A program made the translations under genes and the position numbers. Shown here piece by piece: positions 12,501-24,500 of a DNA stretch of 64,000 nucleotides; positions within the stretch are counted from its first letter, which is position 1; each line of letters starts with the position of its first letter. The notes under the pieces were generated by a model. The model was not told the origin of the DNA, made no database searches, and saw only the letters and a list, made by a program, of their open reading frames with translations. Origin of the DNA: Tridacna crocea (Eukaryota > Mollusca > Bivalvia > Cardiida > Cardiidae); NCBI GenBank assembly GCA_943736015.1, contig OX031065.1, positions 33,432,427-33,496,426 on the forward strand, in the 5' to 3' direction.

Positions 12501-15500
12501 GGACAAAAAGCTACAGACCGACCGACGGACGGACGGACCGACCGACCGACGGTCCGACCGACAAGCTGACTCCTATATACCCCCCAAACAGAGTTTTGGG
12601 GGATATAATTAGTAACAAATCTGATAACAAAGCAACATTTTACAATGTATATGGCAAAAAGATTCAGTTGTGTTTATATGAAAATTTTTGGGATAGGTAG
12701 GAAAACATTGTGGAATCAGGAGAAAAGCACCAGTTAGTAGGTTTAGGTTTTATTGGGGTTTAAAGCCACTTTAACAGCTAAGGTCATATCATGGCGCACA
12801 TGTGTTTCCCGAGTTTCTCACACCAGTACTAACAAAAATTTCTATCCAAAGCCACAAACTACTTTTCTCATATGCTTCAGCAGAGGTGACAGGCAAAAAT
12901 ACACGGGAAAGAAAGTTTGCCTCAACCGAGTATCAAACTCACAACCACCAGGTCATGAGTCCGACACGCTCACCACTGAGCCACTCAGGTGGGGCTCACC
13001 AGTTAGTATCGTTAGCAATGTTTTCAAAAGCCTTCTTCCTCAGGGTTGTCAAAATACAAGATTGCAAAGTTAGGGTTCACGAGGCCCTTATTCACCAACC
13101 ATTCTTAAGAATGATCTTTACCTTATTCTCCAGGATTTTCTATACTTGAGAGTAACACAACCTCTGAATGTCTAAACCAAATGGGCGAGCCAATAAAAAA
13201 TTGTGTTATATTCAAACCTTGATTCTTGGAGAATAACACTAAGAATATTCTCGAGAATGGCTGGAAGGCTTCTTCCTCTGGGTTGTAAAAATAAGGGATT
13301 GTTTGGTACGGAGTTAACTCTATCACGTGATAAAATTTCAGTCGGCTAAAGTCAAAGCATTTGCAAATGATAAAATCAATATGAAAAACATTGTGGGAAA
13401 AAGCAGAAATATTTTCAAAAGCCATTGTTCTCTGTGTTGTTGAATATCTGGGTTGTGTCGTACAGGGTTAACCCATTACCAGACAATCTCGACTTTTAAC
13501 GACCCTGTGAAAGAAGCCTTTTGAAAACATTGTGGGAAAAGGAGAAAATGCTGGTAACCAGCATTTTCTCCTTTTCCCACAATGTTTTCTACCCTTCACA
13601 ACACAAGTTTTAATTTTTTCAGTCACATTTATTTTGTCGTCTGCAAATGCTTTCAATTTGGATCATCCTAAAGTTTTGTCGTTTGGTAAAGAGTTAAACT
13701 GATCTTTGGATCAGGGATAAAATCAACCTAATCCTGCTAACAAAGAGAAATTAAACTTTCAAGCAGATGGTAAAAAACAAAATTTTGCTACATCAAAGGT
13801 TGTTTTCAGGGAAAAACATATTTATCAGACAGTACAGATCCAAGATCACACTTAACATTTTATCATACTGCAAAGAAATTTCTCATGATCTGACTGGTTA
13901 ACATGTCGGGAACATATATCATGTTTCCTGGCAAAAACCACGAACAACCATTTTCCCCGTAAACATAACTACATGTGCAACACAACATCCAAAATGGCCA
14001 CCTCGATCCATCAGCAGACTGCACATTTACGCACCAAACTGGAAGTTTTAGTGACGTCAGTTCCCAGTGACATCAGTTTTCACTGAATTGGGGCACACAG
14101 AAGGGAGTTTCTATTTCTTCAGCACACTCGATTCATGAAATAATAAAACAGGAAAATTTCGCTTAATGTGCTTTGAAAGGGTAAAACTTTGCAGTATAAT
14201 AAATCTGTTGCAAGGTCAGGTGACAGGGGACTTGGAAACTTGTTCAAGGCTGTGGTGAATCATGTCGCCCTGAGCTGAACGGCAGGGGACTTGGAAACCC
14301 GTTGACGGCTGTGGTGAATTATGTTGCCACGAGCCTTCCCGGCTGTGGTGAATCATGTCACCCCGAGCTTTTGGCTTGGGGCGACATGATGCACCACAGC
14401 CATTAACAAGTTTCCAAGTCCCCTGCCACCTGACCGTCCAACTAATACTGAGCAGTCTGATCTTTATCTACACTGTCCCCAAATGGTCACTGAGTCACAC
14501 TTAGCAGCCTATGATTTAGTAGTTAGCTTCGGGCAAACTGAATGAGTGGAGAGCAAGAAAGTCAATACTTACAGTTCTTTGGTTGACGTTGACACCAGGT
14601 TTCCCCATCAATAACTTGACAACTTCAGGCCTCCCATGTTTACAAGCCCAGTGCAATGCAGTCTAATAAACAGGAAGAAACAAAGTGACAATGTTACAAG
14701 GTTACTAATGTCTTCAGACAATATATTCACTTTTCTATGATAAAAGCATGATAAGTTTGTTTTTAAAAATCAAAATATTTTGTTCATACAAGACAAATTG
14801 TGGTACAGGGAAAACTTGCTTCTTTTGAGTAATCTCCTTTAGCCACAATGTTTCAATAGTGGCCTGAAGCAAGAAAAATATAGTTGGATGCAAAGTACAT
14901 GAGTTAACAGATACAGCATTGTGAACTATCTGTTCATTTTTCAATTTGAATCTTTCACTTTTTGATAGTTTTGCAATTTGATGGTGTTTCTTTTGTTGTT
15001 AATAGTATCATTTTTCAATTTGAATCTTTCAAACTCTAATAGTTTTTATCATTTGATAGTGTTTCTTTTGTGGTTAGTGATTTACCACACAATCTCATGT
15101 TTGAAAGACCCTAAAAGAGAAGGCTTTTGAAAACATAGTGGGAAAAGAAGCAAATGCCTACAACCAGCATTTTCTCCTTTTCCAACAATGTTTTTCTGCC
15201 ACATCAAAAACACAAGTCATCATTTGAACTATCTTTGTTAGCAGCAAATGCTTTTATTTGGCTCCAGTCCAATATAAACATTTCAGCAAACTCTGGATCA
15301 TCAAAATAAACTAAGTCTAATACACAATTTAACTTATTACCAAACCACAAAATTTTTGGCTAGTCCAAGTCAAAAGCATTTGCAGGGGACAAAATAAAAG
15401 TAACTGAAAATTTGAAATTTGTTTTGCCGAGGAGCAGAAAACATTGTGGGAAAAGGAGAAAATGCTGGTAACCAGCATTTTCTCCTTTTCCCACAATGTT

Positions 15501-18500
15501 TTCTAAAGGCTTATTTCACAAGGTCATCAAAAGTAGGAATTGTGTGTTATGGGTTAAGGAGAAAAACAATGTAACTGAAAATTTGAAATTTGTTTTGCGA
15601 GGGGCAGAAAACATTGTGGGAAAAGGAGAAATTGCTGGTTACCAGCATTTTCACCTTTTTCCACAATGTTTTCTAAGGCTTATTTCACAAGGTCATCAAA
15701 AGTAGGAACTGTGTGTTATGGGTTAAGGAGAAAAACAATGTGGCAAAAGATGTATTTTCTCATTTTGAGCACTTGTACCTCGAAAATTAATTTTGAATGT
15801 GACTTAATGCAAAACATTTTTTAAGAGAACCAATGTGAGACAAAAGAAATTTTGAAGCAATAAAACTATAATCAAATGCTATTTGTATTTGAAGAGTGGG
15901 TATTTACAGTATGATTACGAAAATTTTATAGCAATATTAATTACTTACATACTACAATATGCAGCCAAACCAGTCAACCACAGCATGAAAGATAACAAAA
16001 ATTGTAAATGTATAATGTAAAAGAGATATGTATAGATATATAAGCTGGTTTTCTTGGAGTGCTATTTCATATACATTTCAACAATATTCAAGTCATATGA
16101 AGACAGATCATGTCTTTCCTGGGCTTCACTAATACTTTACATGAACTCTGAAGTGCCTTGCCTAAGACCATTTCAATAAACCATGCCACCAGCAGGGATG
16201 GAATCAGTGCTTTCTAATTACAAATCACCTACTGCCTTTACAAGCAATTCATGGAAAACTGCTGATTAAATATTGACAGAAGTTACTACACATTACAGAA
16301 CATGTAGTAAGTACATAATATTTAAGCAGAATATTCCTGATATTTGCTGGAATAAAATGTATGTCTTTATCACCATGAATCTACAGCTCTTCTGTATTTT
16401 TGACCCATTGGGGTAGATGCTGGGCTGATTCCTAAACCCTTTACCACATAACAAATTTCAAACTTGTCCAAATTGAAAGCATTTGCATGTCACAAAATAA
16501 CTGAGACTTAATAGATGAGATATGCCTTTCAAAAACTAAAAACATTGTGGAAAAAGGAGAAAATGCTGTTTACCAGCATTTTCTCCTATTTCCACAATGT
16601 TTTTACAACACCTCTTTCTCAACAGTGCAAGTAAAGGATAAAGCCAATAATGTATAGGTTAATTTTACAATGATCAAATTTTTTTAAATTGTTTAAATAA
16701 CAGGAAAAAACATTTTTCAATGGTATAGAAATTTTTTGTAACATGTATTAATATCTTGTCAATCACTGGATTTACAATATTCACCACAACCAAGTGTACA
16801 TAGTTGCAAGTCACTTTTTACCTCCTGTAGCTAACACAGTAACCATTATAAAGCAAACCCTGACACTTCAAAGTTGTAAAATACATAGATGATGGTCCCT
16901 TTTTGCATGATGGGTCACATATATACTGTATATAGCATTACAAAATTAATATGATTAAACCCCCCTTTTCCATAAGCACAGTTCCTTATTTCAAAATAAG
17001 AAAATTGATATGCATTAAACCCCCCCCTTTTCCATAAGCACTGTTCCTTATTTCAAAATAAGATAATTTCAGATACTAGTAGTTCATTTTGTAAGCCTGT
17101 GGAAGCTGTACTCATTTGGAAAGTAATGCCTTCCATTTCACAAGACACATACATCTCACATTTTCCAAAAAAAGCGTGAGGTCCTATATTTTCATTCTAG
17201 AATGGAGGTAATTATTTTTTCAAAAATTAAGGTAAGCATAGTTCATGGAAATTGACAGATTTGTGTATTCAAATTTTTTATGATTCTCAATTCAATACAT
17301 GCTTAGTTAATGGTAATGACACTTGACTCATAAAAAATGACCTAAAACTCATGTTTTCATCATTTTCATCATTTTCTACACAAAAGTTTCACTATTTTGT
17401 GAAGACTTAGTTCAAACTGCATATTCCTTGTAGGTTCATATTTGTCTATTCTGTTTGAAGAGATACTTTTTTTCAAGTCGCAAAATTAAATTGAAGTTTT
17501 ACAAAACTGTATCAAAGCTCTGACGATGAATGTCAAAATATTTACTTACCCCCTGCAGGGTGCAATAAATATGAAAAAAAAAAAAGATTAAGATTTAGAG
17601 TCAGTTAACTCATTACCACATGACAAAATTTTAGGTTTGTCCAAATCGAAAGCATTTTCTCCTTTTCCCAAAATGTTTTCTACAGGCTTTTTTTTCAGGG
17701 TCATCAAAAGTAGGGATTGTGTGGTAATGGGTTAAAGGCAAATAACAGAGGATATAAACATCAAACATGTGCAAAACATAGGTGTGGAATTGCTCTGCTG
17801 CAAATTGCTTGAAAAACAATTTGATTTTTAATGAAAATTCTAAGCCAAAAAAGGGGCAGGGGTGTAAAATTACACTTGTCTTCTCGTACTGATGAGTAAC
17901 ATTTGGCTTCAAACGAGTAGATTTTAAAAGTATTGACTTTTAAATTTGTCAAGTAAAATTCAAACTACAGATTATTTCATGGCAAAGACAAAACAGAAGT
18001 AAAACTGAAATTCCAGACTGTCTCTTCAATCAAGATACAGGATGCTTATGATTATTATGCATGCGCATCTGTAATTATAAAGTGCTTGACAGGTTTTCTG
18101 TTCACGGCGATGGTTAGACTAATATGCCTGTACTATCTATGCTACAATTCCTGTATTGTTAGAATGGGACAGGTTTACCAGTCAAATCACTGGAAAAAAG
18201 TAAAAATTAAACACTGTCTACTTTGTTTATATCTACACCCTAGTGTGTGTTGTAGAAATGGTCATTCAAGTCCACAAGTTGGGAAAAGCGATAATGTAAT
18301 AAGGACTAGTAACCTTTGCTACCCACTCGTTCTACAGGACAAGTAGACAAAGAAAAATTTTGGCACCCCTGAGGTTTATAGCTGTGCCAAACTATTTTGA
18401 TGTTTACCTGCCCCATTTAAAGTAAACACCTCCCATAAAGACAGAAATATCACACACCAGAACAACAGCCAGACAACAACCACCTAGATCACAACAACAG

Positions 18501-21500
18501 TGTTTTGACATGTACATGTATCTCAATGTTTGCTTCGTTTAAACCTAAGCTCAAAAAAAAAAAAGGGAAAAAAAAGGGAAACCTAATCCAAACTTTCTTT
18601 ACGATATACTCTGGCTACCATTATCATCATCACCATCATCATCAGCAACATCATCCTCACCATCATTAGTCACAAACATTAGTCATACCAGTATTGTTTG
18701 TTTTGCAAACCATAGGAGGAAAAAGAGAAGAGACTACTAAATATTAACTTACTGACAAATATAAGGAACACAGTTTCTTGTTTTTGGCACAATGCTTTTA
18801 ATCATTTTCATGAATTCATCCTCAATTCATGTAAATCTTTTCTAATGTAAAAAGAATTTAAACTCTTTATCAGTTGACCAAATTTAAGACAAGTCCAGAC
18901 TGAAAGCGTTTGCAGGCAAGAAACAAAATGTGGTTCAAATAGTGGGATGTGAAATTGACAGAATAGAAAACATGCTGTTTTCAAAATTTCAAAAGTCTTC
19001 TCTTTTCAGGGTCCTTAAATCATAATACTGTGAGGTAAAGGATAATTACAGAGATTATCCATTATCTCTTTACCAAACATCAAAATTATAGACTGGTCTA
19101 AATTGAAAGCATTTGCAAAGGACTAAATAAATGTGACTGAAAAGTTGAAAACTGGTTTGGGAAGGGTAGAAAACATTGTGGGAAAAGGAGAAAATGCTGG
19201 TTACCAGCATTTTCTCCTTTTCTCACAATGTTTTCAAAGGACTTCTTTCTCAGGTCGTTAAAAGTCAGGATTATGCAGTAATGAAAGGTGAAAAAGTCCT
19301 CAGGTACAAATTTGTGAAGGAAAATAATGAGATAATATGACAGTCATAGGATGTTACCTACCCCAGAGAAGTCTTTCAATTTGGCAAGATGTGGGTTTTT
19401 GGCCAACAGCTGGTGCATAGGGTGGTAGTCGGCAGCAGAACATGTGACAATCCATTCTTTCTCTAGAGGTTCTAGCTGTAATACGTACATTTCAAAATCT
19501 TATCACCAACTCTTTACCACCTCACAAATATTTTAGCATGTTCAAATTGAGAGCATTTGTAGACAACAGATTTAATGTCACTTAACCCATTACCACACAA
19601 TCCCTACTTTTGACACCCCTGAGAAAGAAGCCTTTTGAAAACACTGTGGGAAAAGGAGAAAATGTTAGTGACCAGCATTTTCTCCTTTTCCCACAGTGTT
19701 TTCTACCCTTCCCAGAACAAATTTCAATTTTCCAGTCACCTTTATTTTATTGTCTGCAAATGCTTTCAATTTGTAATGCTTTTCAGAATGTAATATATCA
19801 AAACCATAGGTAACATTAATCATTAAGTCAGCCACACAATGTAATGTGTTAAAACCATTGATATGTTTTACGATTGAAGTCCAACCAAGGTATAAAAAAA
19901 CAGTTAATATCAAAATTATCATATTGAGAAAACAGGGTCATTAATTGGTCAAGTCTGTTGGAATCAATCCAAGGTGTATGAAATGGCCACATTGCCACAA
20001 CGAGGTGGAAACTGAATCTGTCTGACAAAGAGCCTAATTCATATCCGAGATATTTGAAGGCTAAATAGATGTATTATGTAGGTTACAATTAGTCTTAACC
20101 CTTTACTCCATAGATACTCATTTCTACGCATTGCTTATAGGAGCCTTTGGAAAACATTGTGGCAAAAGGTGAAATTGCTCATGACGAGCAATTTCACCTT
20201 TTGCCACAATGTTTTCTATACTATCAAAAGTTGTCATATACACATAAGAAATAGCTTCATCCTTGCTGTTATTTAGGGGCAATTAGAGATACCATAGAAA
20301 TGCCTTATGGGGTAAAGGGCTAATAAGGCTAGAAAGCATTGCAGGAAACGTGAAAAATATTGGTACCAAAAAATGCTTCTTATCACTGTTTTTTTTTCTT
20401 TTCCCTTGAAATGTATGCTAAAGCTTTCTGTCTCATTGTCTTAAAAAAAAACAACATGGAATTATTTGGTATAAGACCAAAAAATCATAAAATAGAACCT
20501 AACAAAAAATAACTTACTGCAATATAGCCACTACTTGAAGACTCGTATCCGTCATCTTTATCTTTATACTGTAAATATACAAATACATCAGCTGCTGTAT
20601 AAACATGATTTTTTTCTAATACAAATATAGTACAGTGTAATAAGACAAACTGATCACGGCTTTCCTTTTCTAATCCTTTTTTTCTAATTACATGTTTACA
20701 TAGAAAGTAGTTTACCCCTTAACCCTTTACCAAACGACAATATCTTAGGCTTATCCAAATCCAAAGCATTTGCAGACAACAAAATAAAACTGACTGAACA
20801 TTTGAAATTTGTTTTGTGAAGAGTAGAAAACATTGTGGGAAAAGGAGAAAATGCTGGTTACCAGCATTTTCTCCTTTTCCCACAATGTTTTCTAAAGGCT
20901 TCTTTCTCCGGGTCGTCCAAAGGAGGGATTGAGTGGTAATGGGTTAAACAATTACCAAAGAACAAAGCAGGGTTTTCCCTCGGCTTTTAAATTGGGGGTC
21001 ATTGTGACCTCCTTCCTCATTAGTTGAAGGTCATTTTGTTAACTTAAGGGGGTCAAAATAAATGGATCTCTTCGTCATCAACTTCAAGCACGATATAAAA
21101 TGCATTTCACTTTTAAACCCAGTCATTTCTGACGGAAAGGTTGATTCCACTTTTTGCTAGACCAAACATTTTTGTCTGAATGGCTGCATGACATGACTTG
21201 ACCTGCAGTTGTAGGAAGCAGGCGATAGAAGAATGCTACAATTTTCTTCGTCATGACAATATTTTCCGCGAAAAGCATAGACTGGTAATGTGTAATTTTA
21301 TATACCATAAGTCACAAAAAGATATGCTATGAAATACAGAGAAACCAACCAAGACTTGACTGGGCCCATATTTACAACACATGTCCAGCATACTTTACGG
21401 CAATAATGCGCAAACCAGTCTTGTTCTATAAATAAATAACTGGAAAACCACTTTTATCTAAAATAAACCCTGTAGTTAAAAAAAATGGTGTTTGTCCGAC

Positions 21501-24500
21501 CTTGAAGCAAGAACAGACTTGGATTTATGACCCTTTATTCAATTTCGTACATGATTAAGATTTAAATTAAAATTGCGTCAATGATGCAAGATTTGTGCTT
21601 CATGAAAAATCCTGCAAAGTTTTAGATCTGTCAATATCAAAAGCATTTGCAGATGACAAAAGAAATGTGGTACAAATGATAATATATGTATCAAGTATAG
21701 AAGAAAGCGGAGGGAAAAAGGAGAAAATACCAGTTACCAGCATTTTCTTTATATCCCAGAATGTTTTCACATCTCTTTCTTCAGTATTATAAAAACATTT
21801 TGTATAGGATTAAAATATATCAAAGGTGAAACTGATATTTTCAGTTCTTTTTTTTTGTTCTGTGGAGTCTAATCTTGATCTATATTGTCAACAAAAGCTT
21901 TTGATATTGCCCATGGCAGTGGAGGAGTTACCTTTTTCAGATCCTTTTTCCTGGTGGCTGCAAGAGGTGAAACAGTAGTTTTCTGTATTTCTGATTCAGA
22001 CTCCATTCTGTTTAGATGTTTGGCTCTCTCCCTCACACTCACCACTGATACATTATTGTCTTCTTCTGGGGTGACTGAGGACTGAAAGTTTGAATGTGAT
22101 AGGATACATAGGGACATTATTTTGTCATTTTAGACAATCAATATCTTTTGAAAATAGTGTGATATTTGGAGGACCTGCTCCCATTATTACAAGTGTTTTT
22201 TAACTCTTTACCACACAGTCCCAACTTTTAAAGAACCTGAGAAGGAAAGCTTTTGAAAACATTGTGGGAAAAGGAGAAAATACTGGTAACCAGCATTTTC
22301 TCCTTTTCCCACAATGTTTTCTACCCTTCCAAAATCAAAATTCAATTTTTGAGTCAAATTTATGTTGTCGTCTGCAAGTGCTTTCAACTTAAAAATATCC
22401 AAAATTTTGTTGTTTGGTGAAGAGTTAATCCTTTATCACAAAATCCAAAGTTTTAGGGACTCTGAGAAAGAGGGCTTCTGAAAACATCATGAAAGAGAGA
22501 AAATAATGTCAACCAGCAATTTTTCCCTTTAATACCAAGTTATGATTTTTAACCATTCATAGACAAATAAAATTATATGAGCAAGATTTGATCCATGTTT
22601 TTGCAATGCTTTCAGTTTGGACAAGTCAAGAATATAGGTTCTTGCTAAAGAGCTTGTGCTTTTGAAGTGTGGGATGGGGCTTTTGACCACATTGTGAAAA
22701 ATACAAAAATTGCTCATTTGCTCCATGACTAATGCAAAGTAATGCATCAGTGATTGGAGAATTACAAACTGTCTAAACAGTTAACTCTGAACAACAACTA
22801 AACAACAAATTTTGGGGTTGAAACAAATTCTAAGTATCTGTAGACAACAAATTAAATCTCGTTAATATGAGTATTTCTGACTTTGATAGGGTAGAAAATA
22901 TTGTGAGAAAAGGAGAAAATGCTAGTTACCAGCATTTTCTCCTTTTCCGACAATGTTTTCAATACGTTTCTTCGTCAGGGTTGTTAAGAGTTGGGATTGT
23001 GTGCAAAAGAGTTAAGAGGTGCATTCTTATTAATGTGTAATCAACATTTTCTACATCAGATGTTTTCATCCAAAATTTTTATTTTTATAATTCCTTGCAA
23101 ATATTTATCCCTTTCCCAAACAATCCTGGGTTCTTACAACCATAAAAAAGAAGCCTTTTAAAAACATTGTGGGAAAAGGAGAATGCTGGTTACCAGCATT
23201 ATCTCCTTTTCCCACAATGTTTTCCACAAGCTTTTTCTTCAAGGACGTCAAAACTCAGGATTGAGTGGTAAAGAGTTAAAGGGAATCTTAAATTCAGAAT
23301 GTTTAGGAAAAGGACTCTTTCACAAATATGTACCTATGAAACCCCAAAATTAATGTTGAATGCAATATTATACTAATAACTCAATTCTATTTCTCAAGTA
23401 CAATAGAGTACAAAAGAGAAAAAAAGATAACAATTGGATAAGCAAATGTATAGCAGTTCACATGATAAATAAAGAAAATAATAATAAATTCAACCATTAC
23501 CAATGAAGATAAAGACATTGTTGACGCTAAGCTAGCACTGTCATTAGCTGATGATAATGTTGACGCAGACAGTCTCAGATCTGACGCTGACAGGTTACCG
23601 TCACTCCGTACACGTGATGGTACATTTCCATCTGGTTTATCTGCAGAAAATAAAAGGCTGTGCCAAACATAATCACTCATGTTGATAGAGTTAAATTCCT
23701 TCTCCCAAGAAAGTGTAGATCAAGACCAGGCCACACCTGATATGTAAAATATGCAGTGAAGTTTTGTATAGATGTTACATTGAGTACAATAAGTTCCTGG
23801 ACTTAACATTGTGTATGTTTTGATGGAAGTTTACTCTTTATGTTCAGAAACAAATTTAACCCTTTACCACACAATCCTGACTTTTAACGACCCAGAGAAA
23901 GAAGCCTTTTTCAAAACATTGTAGGAAAAGGAGAAAATGCTGGTAAATGACATTTTCTCCTTTTCCAACAATGTTTTCTACCTTTCTCAAAAGCTATGTA
24001 CACTTTGTTGTCTGCAACTACTATCAATTTGGACTGGGCTACAATTTCAAGGTTTAATAAAAAGTTAAAGCAGTTAACTTTGAAAACAACTCAATATGAA
24101 TCGCCAAAATGAATCTTGCAGAAAAATGTAAAAAAGGACTGAGAGGTCATAAATGAAACAGACTAATGGTTCCAAATGGTTCTGTTATGAAATGACTGCA
24201 TACTTCTACATAAGAAAGACCAACCATAGGACATTTTGTAGGTTTCCTGTGCACCTGGTGGCTCCGAACTGGCTCTTGATTTATCCCAATCCGTATTACT
24301 CCCCCCTGAATCTGGTCTGTACTTCTTCTTTAGCACGAGGAGTTTATCACCTTGCTGAAAAAAAAGAAGGAAAAAATGCTGTTTAAAAAAATCAACAAGT
24401 GTATTCAAGCAAATAAAGCTCAATTTGATGTTTGGTACTTCGACCTGATAAGAATTAAAAAAAGGGATCTTCAAAATAGATCAAATACTGGTATAGGAGG

